Below are positions 31,701-43,700 of a stretch of DNA of 64,000 bases, piece by piece. Origin of the DNA: Molossus alvarezi (Eukaryota > Chordata > Mammalia > Chiroptera > Molossidae); assembly GCA_037176705.1 (NCBI GenBank), contig CM073886.1, positions 17,382,501 to 17,446,500 of the forward strand, read 5' to 3'. A program made the position numbers and the translations under genes. A model generated the notes under the pieces. It made no database searches. It saw only the letters and a program-made list of their open reading frames with translations, and had not been told where the DNA came from. The first letter of the stretch is position 1; every line of letters starts with the position of its first letter.

Positions 31701-34700
31701 CCGCGTCTCCAGCCAACCCCAGGAGGGCCGGGCAAGCAGGCTTGGAGGTGAGGCCAAGTGTCAGAAGGCCAGTGGGGCTGAACCTTCTCCCTACTCGGGT
31801 AAGGCTGGCCAGGTAAAACACGACAATAAAACATCACGGTTCTTGGCTTGGGTGGAATTTTATCTGCTCCCTCACCACCTGAAGCTCTCCTGGGCAATTA
31901 GAGTGTCAAAGATTAATTTTGCAAAAGGAGGAAGTAAATTAATCATTACCTAATGCATGCAAGCCCTTTCAAAACATGCTAGCCAAGACGAGAAAGGAAC
32001 ATCTAGCCTAGATGCCTTGTAGGCGTTCAAGAGTTCTAAGTCAGGAGGAAGCGACGATGGTGAGAGCCGGCATGGTGGTTACCTCGGGGGACATTGATTG
32101 GAAAGGTCACAAGGGAGCCTTCTGGGAAATGTTCTCTCTTGACCTCAGCAGAGCTTATGCAGGTACCCACTGATAAAATTCCTGGGGCTGAACTCTAAAT
32201 TTAGATGCTTTCTACATTCCTTATATAAGTTACACCTCCATAAATAGGGGCTTTTTTTTTTTTTTTTTCCTTTTTTTATTTTTATTTTATTTTATTTTTA
32301 TTTTTTTATTTTTTATTTTTTTTAATCCTCACCCGAGGATATTTTTCCATTTTTTGTACAGATAGAATGGGAGGGGGAGAGAGGAAGGGAGAGAGAGAGA
32401 GAAACATCGACGTGAAGGGACACATCGAGTGGCTGCCACACGCACAACCAACCAGGGCCGGGGACAAACTGCAACCGAAGTACATGCCCTTAGCGGGAAC
32501 CGAACCCGGGTCTCTCCAGACCGCAGGCCGACGCTCTAACCGCTGAGCCAAACTGGCCAGGGCTGTTTTTCCTTTTTTTAGAGAGAGAAGAAGGGAGAGA
32601 GAGAAACATCTATGTGAAAAAGATATATCCATCGGCTGCCTCCTGCACTCCCCCTACTGGGGATCGAGCCCACAGCCCAGGCATGTGCCCTGACTCGGAA
32701 TCAAACCAGGACCTCTCAGCCCACGGGACGATGCTCAATCCACTGAGCCACACTGACAGAGCAAATAAAGGCTTTTAAAAGTAAAAAAAATATCCTAGGG
32801 ACCGATAGCTATAATACATCGCACACACGGTGACGGACAGGTGAGCGACAGGCAAAACCAGCCAGCGTGACGGTGGAATCTGGGGCAGGGATCTGGCTGT
32901 ACTCTGTGCCATCTTTCAACTTCGCTGCACATTTAAATTTCTTCTGAAACACGGATGCTCACATGCTGTGTGATTCCGTTTATATGAAATACCCAGAATC
33001 GGTACAGCAGACCCGTGACTGCCAGGGGCTGGGAGGAGGAATGACCGTTCATGTATGTGGGGCTTCCCTTCAGGTGACAAAAACACCTTGGAACTAGACA
33101 GAGGAGGCCACACGACACAATGTACTGAACGCCTCTGAATTATTCATTCTAAATTGTTGTTTTAGGTCATGCCAATTTCACTTCAATAAAAAAAAAAAAG
33201 AGGGGAGTCCTCCCCGGCCGGTGTGGCTCGGCCGGGTGTCCGTGCACTGAAGGGTTGCGATGGGATTCCTGGTCAGGGTATGTGCCTCGGTTGTGGACAG
33301 ATGTTTCTCTCTCCCCCTCTCCCTTCATCTCTCTCTAAAAATCAATTTAAAAAACTTTTTTTAAAATAGGGAAACTCTAAAGAACTTTGGGGTAATAAAA
33401 TCAATAATGATGTTTTCTTTTGAGAAAAGAAAGAAAAAAGATTAGTCTTCATGCAGTCTTCAAAACGTGGTCTCTTTTTTTGAGTGTGTCATTCAGAGTT
33501 AACAAACAGTTCCAAATGATCTCCCAAATACATCCTTGTTAGTTTTCAGTCATTAAGCGAAAAAATCAAGAAAGCGAGACCGTATTCACACTCTCACACA
33601 CACACACACTCACACACACGCACGCGCGCGCGCACGGGGAAAGGTCAAATACACTAAAATGTGAATAGCTAGCTGGTAGATCTCTCTGGGGGTGGGATTA
33701 TGCATGATTTTAATTTGCTTCCTTATACTTGTTTACCAGTCCTGAAATGTCCATACTGAACACATTACTTTTATTAGGAGAAAAAGAACGACACACCCAA
33801 AATGCTGTTTTCATTTAAGAAAGAACACAGCGTGACAGCAGCACCAGAGGGGAGTCCAGAGGCACAAGGGGAGCGGGCACTAGGGTGTGGCGGAGGGAAG
33901 GGGGCTGGCAGGGTGGGCACTGAGGCGAGAACGCGGAGGTGGCCTGGCAGGTGAGGGCAAGGAAGGAGTGGCGGGGAGGGCACCTGGCGGGAGCAGAGTT
34001 CCCACTTGCCTTTCCTGCCCCCATTCCGCACCGCCAGCCGTGCCAGCTCCAGCCCAGCTCCAGCCCACCCAGGCCCTCAGGACTCTGGGCCGCTTGGGCC
34101 TGGCTCTCGGCTGGCTCTGGGGACAGCACTGGGACCAGCCAGACTTTGAACTTCCTCATGACCTGTCTACCTGCAGTCCTCCCACCTCTTAGTGACCCCC
34201 TGCGTAGGAAGGCAGAATGGAATACAGATCACGGCTGGCCGGTGTGGCTCAGTGGTTGAGCATTGACTCATGCACCAAAAGGTCACCGGTTCCATTCCCG
34301 GTGAGGACACACGCCCAGGTTGTGGGCTCGATCCCCAGTGGGGGGAGCATGCTAGAGGCGGTCAATTGATGTTCTCTCTCATCTATGTTTTTATCTCTCT
34401 CTCCCTCTCCCTTTCTCTCTCTCTAAAATCAATAAAGAAAGAATATATTTAAAAAAAGAAATACGGATCGCCCAGTTAAATTTGAATTTCAGATAAGCAA
34501 TGGATAATTTTGTAGTATAAATATTCCTCAAATAGTTCATGGAACATAATTATACCCCCCCAAAATTTCCCCTGACCAGTGTGACTCAGTGGTTGGAGTG
34601 TCGACCCTTACACTGAAGTGTCTCGGGTTTGATTCCTGGTCAAGGGCACGTACCTGGGTTGCAGGTTTGATCCTCGGCCCTGGTCAGAGCACATGAGGGA

Positions 34701-37700
34701 AGCAACCAATCGATGTCTCTCTCACATCAATGTGTCTCTCTCTCTAACCATTCTCTCTAAAAATCAATGGAAAAAATATCCTCGGGTGAGGATTAACAAA
34801 GAAATTTTTTTTTTTTATCCTCACCTAAGGACATTTTTACATTTTTTTGTTCAGATAGAGTGGGAGGAAGAGAGAGAGAGAGAAACATCGATGTGAAAGG
34901 GACACATCGAGTGGTTGCCACCCACACGACCCAACCAGGGCCGGGGACAAACTGCAACCGAGGTACACGCCCTTAGTGGGAACCGAACCCAGGTCTCTGG
35001 GGACCACAGGCCGATGCTCTAACCAGTGAGCAAAACCGGCCAGGACAAGAAATTTTTTTTAAAATTTGTGTTCTGAAATTTAAATTTAACTGGTATCCTG
35101 TATTTATTTGCTAAATCTGCCACCCTCGCCCTCCAACCCAGATGCTTCTGGGGCCAGCTCTGTCACTGACTAGTTACCCCGGCCCTTTCTGAACCTCCGT
35201 TTCTCCAGCTACAAAATGGCTACAAACCCACTGCACTGGGCTGGTGGAATTTTCGTCTTAGCAGCTCACAGCCTGAACGCAGCTCCAGTGTCCCACAGGA
35301 GACAGAATCCTTAGGAGAACCTGCAGCTTGTGGCTGTAGTTATCCCCATGATCCACAGAGGAAAAGGAGACTGAGGCACAGAGAAGGGAAGTGATTTTCC
35401 CAGCGACTTTCTCTCCCTTCTCTGAGAAAGGAGGAGGATCACATGAGTCTGAGTAACGGCAGTGGCTGTGTGAGAAGTAAGAGTGATGATACTGATGATA
35501 ATATTGAGACCTGCACTGTTCTTGCAAAATCTCATTGACTCTTTACAGCAGCTTGGGCAATAGGGATGATCACTCTTACCCTTTCAGAGGGAATCACACA
35601 CACAGAGAGGTGAAGTGACTTGTCTAAGGTCACACAGTAAGTGGCAAAGAGGGTCCTAACCATGGGGTCCTCCTGAGCCTGTGGTTGTCTCCCAGGGCCC
35701 AGGAGCGGCAGGAACTTAGTACCCAGGGTGGGGAGCTGTGTTAGCAGCTATAACAAAGTTCCTCCTTTGCTTGTCGACCTCAGCATTGTTGACATTTGAG
35801 CCCTGGCCGGTTTGGCTCAGCGGTTGGAGCGTTGGTCTGCGGTCCATAGAGACCCGGGTTCGGTTCCCGCTAAGGGCATGTACCTCAGTTGCAGTTTGTC
35901 CCCGGCCCTGGTTGGGTCGTGTGGGTGGCAACCACTCGATGTGTCCCTTTCATGTCAATGTTTCCTTCTCTCTCTCTCTCTCTCTCCCTCCCACTCTATC
36001 TAAACAAAAAATGGAAAAAAGTCCTCGGGTGAGGATAAAAAAAAAAAAATTTGACGCTGAATCATTCAGGGGGGCATCCTACGCACTATAGGGTGTTTAA
36101 CAGCATCCCACTAGAAACCACCAATGGCACTCCCCCAGTTGTGACAGATAAAAATGACCACATGTCCCCTAGGGGGCAGAGTGACCCTAGGTGGGCACCT
36201 CTGGGTCAGACAGGACCCTGGTCCTGAGGGGCTGGAGGCTCGGGGCACCGAGGTGGGGGGCACTCACGCTCTGCATCTTGGCCTCGGTGTCCACGATGTT
36301 CTTCTCCACCTGGTCGGCATTCTTCTGCAGCTGATCGATCAGCTCCGACAGCTCCTTGTTAGAGATGCTGCAGGCAGGAGAGGAGGTGAGGGAGGGCCTG
36401 GAGGGCAGGGGCCACATCCCAGCAGGGCCCTGCCACCCAGGCTGTCCCCGGCCCAGGCTCCGAGCAGCAGCTGCCCAGTGAGCCTCAGATGAAGCTTGGC
36501 TGTTCCCCAGGGTGAAGTCACTAAAGCCACAGAAACAAGGCAGCACCGGGACGGGGGAATCAGCCTCCACTCCGGCCGTTCACTCTAAACGCTTCTATTC
36601 ACCATGCTGGCCGAGCACCCTTATCCTTTTTTCTCCTTACCATATTTTTTATTGGGATATAATTCACATACTATAAAATTTACCCTTTTAAAGTATATAA
36701 CTCAGTATGCCTTCTAGTATGTTCACGAGGTTATACAACCATCATCACTATCTAATTCCAGAACATTTTCCTCACCCTGAAAAGAAATCATGTATCTTTT
36801 TTATGGCTGAATAGTATTCCAGTGCATGGCTAGCCCTATTTGTTTATCCATTCCTCTGTTGATGAACATCTGGGCTGTTTCCACCTTTGGCCATTGCGAA
36901 TCATGCTGCTTGTAAACATCCGGGTACGAGTTTTCGGGCAAGCACCCTTATTGTTAGATACCTGATACTTCTCTTTCAATCTAGCCTTTACATTTCAATA
37001 CATTTACTTAAAAGGTAGACTTGAGTCCCCCATTGTATGCAGAAAACCAGAAGCCCTTGCCATGAATGGAAGTAACCACCAAAATAAATCCCGCGAAAAT
37101 AAAATGACAGCATTGGGTTCTAGCTGGATGCTTGTGGCCCGCACACATCAAGACCGAGCCCTGCCCTCTCTGTCTTAGAAGCAGACCCTGACCCATATCA
37201 CAGCCAAGTCAGAGCTGTGTTAGCGCCAGGCCGAGACTTCCTCTTGGATGTTCGCAGCGTGTCTGAGAGGCTTGAAATCACAACAGTTTCCTTGAGTGGC
37301 GTTTCTGTGTTCTTTGCTGTTACAGAAGCCCCCAGATCGCATCACATAGCACTCTGGCAAACACTACCGTGGCAGTGACGACCTTAGCCCTGGAATCAGA
37401 TGTGGGTTCTGGCTGTGTGACGTGGTCAAGCTGCTGTACCTCTCTGTGCCTCTGCTTCCACTGTCAGAAGGAAGAACTGTACCTTTCCCAGGGGGTGTTA
37501 TGAATGGGAGTGAGGTTATACAGGCAAAGAGCTGGACCTCTAGTCTCACTATTGTTGTTAAGGAACGTTCCTGATGGTTGCCCAGCCCACCTTTGCTGTT
37601 GTTTTCTCTAAACAGAGGAAGAAACAAAGACCAGAGAGGCAAAGCAACTGAGCCAATGTTGCCTAGCCAGCCAGATGGCCAAGATTAGTGCTTAGTCCCC

Positions 37701-40700
37701 CAAATCCATCAAAAACCCTTTTGTGCTGACTCCACGGTGGGGTCTGAGCAGCCAAGCATCCACAAGTTTCATTCTACCTGCACTCATTAGGCACCTACTG
37801 TGTGCCAGGCCCAGCACGGTACACAGACGCAGCCTCACCCTCTGAAATTCACCCCCTAGACAGGGAGGAAATCAGCATTTACAGAAATAGTAACAAGACT
37901 GAGGCAGGCATGGCATCTGGGGTGCCCAGAGGAGCCTCCTAATGGGCTGGGTGGGAAGGATGTGGTCAGTGAAGGCTTCCTGGAGGAGGTGGTGGTAGCT
38001 GGGTTCTAAAGGACGAAGAAGAGTGGGTTCATGGGCAGAAGGCTCCAATGAGGAGAGTCCATGAAAGAGATGGGTCGTGGGAGTGGCCCTTCGGTTGGGC
38101 CAGGCAGACCTCTTGACCAAGCAAAGGGGGCTGGCAGCCAGTTTTCAGAGCGGAATTCCTCAAATCAAGACCTGGGACCCATCTACGGTGGCATGAAACA
38201 TTCAGATTTCCAGGCATAATGAGACTTTCTGAACCTGGATCTCCAGAGCTGGGCCCAGGAAGTTGTATTTTTGTTTCTGCTGTTTCTACAGGTTCCCCAG
38301 AGGACCCTAATACCCTCCAGAGTTTGAGGGCTAACACTGCAGATACTGCTGGTATGGGGGGAATTCAGGAGGCAGACACAGGTGCAGCAAACAGAAGCTG
38401 TGAGTCTGTCCATCCGTGTCCTAAACCTTGCCTGAGGGCCCACTCTGTGCCAGGCCTGGACACACAGAAACTGGGAGGACCGGCGGGGCGGGGAGGATGA
38501 CAAGACCCCGGCCACACCCTCCGCAAAGTCAACCAAGCAGGCAGCCTTTCCCAAAGTGGGGTCCCAGGAGTCCCAGTCCTTTAAGTCACTCTCAGAATGA
38601 AGCCTTTGTCATCAAGGCAGTTAGGAAAACCCAACCCCTCCATAAGTTCGTAAGTCAGTAAAGGCTCTGAGAAGTCCTGCAGGAGAGAAAGCCGTTATTC
38701 AGTGGAGTGGTTGGGAAGGCTCAGCAGAGGGGACTGTGTGTCTGGAGGATCCGGGTAAGAAGGGTAAGTGCTGGGCCGCTGGGTCGTCAGCCAACCCTCA
38801 TTGCTCCCACCCCGGGGCTGGGCAGACGTCCTGGGGAATGTGAGCACTTCCAGGTTCCTCAGCCCCGCCTTAGCCACGGGGACTCTCAACCAAATATTTA
38901 GCTCACCCATGACGGTATGGGCCACCATCAGGGACCTGCAGTGTGGGTTAGGTGGGGGCCTTCGTCTCTCTTGGGCCCAGCCCAGCCGCACCTTTGAGTG
39001 TGGGGCCAGTTCCCAATCCAGCCCCTTCAGTGGTTGGGGCAGGTGTGAGGAAAGCAGCGTCTGGACCCACCCTGGCCGGCCCTTCGTTCTAGTTCAAGCC
39101 CAGCACCAGGGCGGGCAGAGGGCAGGGAGAGGGATGGAGACGGCCAGCCCCAGGGGAGACAAAGGTGGGTTCAGTGGGAGCTCTGGTCACAACGGCACGG
39201 GCTCCAAGTCCCGCTGGGCTGTTTGTTGTTTGCATCATCTCAGGCAGGCACCTTATCCTTAATGTGCCTCAGTTTCTCCATATGTTGACTGGGGTAACCA
39301 CACAGGCATCATGGTAATTTGACACATGCAGATATCAGACAGGTTTGCAGGCACTGCCCCAACAATATCCACACCCTAGGTCCCTGGGAGAGGTTTCTGT
39401 GCCCCTTTACAGAGGAGGAAACCAAGGCTCAGAGACGTCAAGGCCCTTGCCCAGGGTCACACAGCTTGTGAATGTGGAGCCAGGATTCTCCCCTAGGGCA
39501 GTCTTTCTCTAGAGGCCACATGATCAAATACCAGGCTAACAGCTACTCATGGGAAAAATCACATGAGCCAACATACAGCAGCCACCGCCATCAACATACT
39601 AGGATGAGCTCATATTTACTTTCTACACACCAGGCTCTCCACCCACTTCTTCCTTAATCTTCATTACAACCCTGTGAGGTAGGTGTTGGCCCAGGAGGTA
39701 ATCATTACTTTACAGATGTGCAAACTGGGGACCAGAGAGATTCAGTAACTTTTCCAAAGTCACACAGTAATTAAATGTCGGAGCTAGAATTCCAACCTAG
39801 GCAGGTCCCTTGTCCCGGCCATTAACAACCCCATGTGACTATACTGTAAGGGCTCCTAGCCCACAGTAGGCACCTCACATATTAACTCTAAATGCCAAGT
39901 GCCCCAAACCACAATGGGATAGCACTTCTCACCCACAAGGATGGAAACAGTAAAAAAGACAAACAAGCCCTGGCCAGTTTGGCTCAGCGGTTAGAGCGTC
40001 GGCCTGCAGTCCTGAGAGACCCGGGTTCGGTTCCCGCTAAGGGCACGTACTTTGGTTGCAGTTTGTCCCCGGCCCTGGTTGGTCGTGTGGGTGGCAGCCA
40101 CTCGATGTGTCCCTTCGTGTCGATGTTTCTCTCTCTCTCTCCCTTCCTCTCTCTCCCTCCCACTCTATCTGTACAAAAAATGGAAAAATATCCTCGGGTG
40201 AGGATAAAAAAAAAAAAAAAGACAAACAATAACAATTGTTGGCAAGGATGTGGAGAAATCGATGCAAAATGGTAGAGTTACTTTGGAAAACAGCCTGGAC
40301 GTTTCTCAGAAAGTTAAACGTAAAGTTGCCACATGACCCAGCAATTCCACTCCTTGCCATCTACCCAGGAGAAATGAAAACACAGGCTCGCAGGAAACCG
40401 TGGACACGGATGTTCACAGAGCACTATTTACAACAGCCCAAAAGTAGGAACAGCCCAGATGGTCATCAACCGGTGAATAGCAAAATGTGGTCTAACCACA
40501 CATGGAATACAGTTCAGCCAAAAAAAGGAGTGAAGTACTAACACATGCTACAAGACTGAGAAACCCTGAAACCATTACACCAGACACAGAAGGTCACACA
40601 TTGTAGGGTTCCATTTATCGGAAGTATCTAGAACAGGCAAAATCCTGGAAGCAGAAAGCCGATAGTGGTTGGCAGGGGCTGGGGAGGGGAGCGAGTGGTA

Positions 40701-43700
40701 AAGGGAAGGGGTTTCTTTCTGAGGTGATGAAAATGTTCTAGAACTGATTATGGTGACGACTGTATAACTCTGTGAATACTCTAAAAACTGTTGAATTGCG
40801 TATTTTTAAATGAGTGAATTGTATGGCGTTTGAGTTATATTTTAATAATAAGGCTGTTTACCAAAAAAATTGGCGAGTGTCGTTTTTCTTCTTCCCTCAG
40901 CCTCTCTTTTACTAGTTAGTGCTGCATGGAGGGGCCGGCCCCAGGCGACGCGCCACCTGGAGGGTGCCAGTGAACACTCAGCGGAGGGCTGACCATGTGC
41001 CTGGCTGATGCTAAGCACGTCACCTACAGATGCGTTCATTTCATCCTACCACCCCCTGAAGTAGCACTGTTCTCCCATTTCACAGATGGGGAAACCGAGG
41101 CACAGGTTGATTAGATAACTTGGCCAGAGTCCCACTGCCAGAAAGCAGGGCAGAGCTGAGTTTAGAATCCAGCCTCTGGAGCATGGCCCCAGCACTTTCG
41201 CCCTTTGGGTCTGGAGTCCTGAATGAGAGGCCCGCAAGGTTCTGTATTCCTCCTGCTGCCAAGCTGGCCACGGGAGCTGATGGGTCCCCATGACAGCCCC
41301 AGAGCCCTGTGCCAGAAGTACAGGAATGCAGGCAGCTGGCGAGTCCACGGGTCCCTGCTGGGCTGGGAACTGGCGGGGCAGGTCCAGATTTTCATCTCGT
41401 TAATAAGCCAGAAGGGGCAGCCAGATGTGGCACCCTGGGGGCCGTCAGCCTGGCTGACAGACAGAGCCCTTCCCCAGGATCCCAGTCCTGTCCCACCCAC
41501 ACACTCACCTGGCTCCTCCACCCACCCAGGGAGAGAACGGAATCGGATCTGAGTGCCATGCTACAGGGACATGACGAGCCCTCCCTCCACTTACTCAGAA
41601 GTTTAACACGGACACCCGTGCTGCGGGCAGTGGCCGTGGGCCTTGCAAGCTGCCTTGGCAGTCATCCAGCCCCACCTGCTCATTACAGATGAGCAAACGA
41701 AGGCCCTCAGAACCAAGGCACCTGCCCAAGGTCACACAGAGGGCAGCTGGAATCTGGAGCCAGACAGGTTCAAATCCTGACTGCACCAACCATCGGTGTA
41801 ACCTTGGAGGGGCTATTGATATTTTTGAGCCTCGGCTTCATCATCTGTAAAATGGGGGTGGTCCGTCCTACCTCGTCAAGTGAGGTGAGTGAGGGAGGGT
41901 CAGAAACACCAGAACTGAGTTTCAAAGACCACTTTGGGCTTTGAGAACCGAGCTGGAGGTTCAGAGCAGCATCGGGGAGTCCCAATGCAGATTTGAGCTT
42001 TAAACTCACGAGTGGGGTGCCGCCGCTGTTTCACCTGGTAGACCGTGCCGGGCACACCAAAGGTGCCAAATGAAGGAGCGCGAATCACCTGGCACACTGC
42101 AAGGGCTCCAGGTGGTGACAACGACATCTGTGTGACACGCACTCGTTGCCCTTTCACGCCCCACGGGGGTCGCCATTCGCCGCAGAATGAAGCCCTTACA
42201 TTGCTCCCTGCACTGTGGTTCTTCCCCCAGGACGCCGTTTCTCTCCTGGGGATCCCCAAGAGATCCTCCTGGAAAACAGTAACTTCACCGTGAAGACAGC
42301 AAGGCTAACATCACAGGGAGAAGGCATGTCGACATGGTGGGACCGCCGCCACCGGGCGCCGAGGGGGACACAGGGTCACGGGACCCTTCCCAGGAACACA
42401 GCCTCCAGCTTCTTGCCGGTAGCCAGCAGACAGACCCAGCTGTCCACAAGACACCTCTCCCAAGGGGTCAAAGTCACAAAAGACAAGGCTGGGAGGAGGC
42501 CAAGGAGACTTGACAACTAAATGGGACATGGGATCCTGGGACAGGAGAAGGACACTGGGGGAAACTGGGGAATTAGAAAAAAAGTTTATAGTGTAGTTTT
42601 TCTTGTCTCTCTTTTTTTTTAAAGCTCCTTCTAGGTCCTGGATTTTCCAGCAAAGCCCTACAGGAACGGATGCCTCTGGAGGATGAGGCACCCAGGAAAC
42701 CCACCTGCGGGCAGGCGGGGAGGAGGTGGGGTACTGTGGCCCGAGACGCCACCTGATAAAAGCTGACAGGACAAAAAACTCAACTGTCCCCAGAAATGGC
42801 CCCCTCAGCCCAGCCCAGCCCAGCCAGGGCTGCAGGTGGGTTTCGCGAACCAGGTGAGCTCATCACACAGGCAGATCGGGGCTGTTTCTCCAGAGAATCA
42901 GCCTAGTTTTCTCCTCCCAGGCTGGGGAACTGCCTCAGAGCCCTGGGACTGGGTTTGAGGCACAAACAAGGGTTTTTGGGCCCGAGCCCACAGGTGCCAG
43001 CCCAGAACAGGCACCTCTTTGTGTCCCAGGATGTACTCAGAGCACTGGAACTGTGGGGAGAGGGCCTGGGAGTCTCACGTGGCATCAGGTACCCTGGCTC
43101 TGTCCCTGGGAGTCAGAAATTCAATAACCACAGTCCGACCTGCTTTACAGGTGGCCACTCACAGCCAAAGAGGTCAGAGGCAAAGTGGGGAGCTGGGAGT
43201 GGAACCCAGGGCCATGTGACATCCGGTTTGGCCCAGGACAGCCCATGGTCTGGTCATTGAGCCCTCAGGAATGTGGGGACAGAGATGGCACCCAAGGTCA
43301 CTGCGGATGCTTCACATGGGCAAAGAGAACACAGGTGTGTCGAGGGACCCTTCAGTCCCCTCTTCTTGCTTTAGTTTTGTGTGATGCCTTCATCCTCTCC
43401 CAGCGTAGCTATACGCGGTTATAACCTGGTGGTTAAGCACCCAGATCAAAGGCAGACACCCTGGATTTGAATCCCACCTCCTCCTTGTAAGCTGTACATT
43501 ACTTAGCCTCTCCACACCTCAGTTTCCCTATATGTCACTGAGGGTCACGGCAGTATGCACACCGCAGGCCTGGATGGGGGTTCATTGAGAAAATGGACAT
43601 AAAGTGCTGCTTTGGGGTGAGCCCAGGCTCTCTGCTTCCACCTGAGGTCACCATCCAAGGATTTGGGCTCCTTTTAAGGAGGTGATCAAAGCCAGCAGCC

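Larger units (their letters stand above)
30085..36267 (-). other. PPL: PPL intron 2
   Basis: 6.2 kb rich in repeats: L2 (30380-30860), old L1 pieces, eight SINEs, a CA/CG tract (33586-33635), a hAT-type element split by a SINE, and MIR fragments. The stretch 33640-34210 has GC-rich unique sequence with no recognisable feature. Confidence 0.7.

Noticed and set aside
33815..34259. Overlapping open frames on both strands of about 100 codons
   Set aside because: GC-rich intronic DNA; low-complexity translations rich in Ala, Pro and Ser, with no conservation signal recognised.
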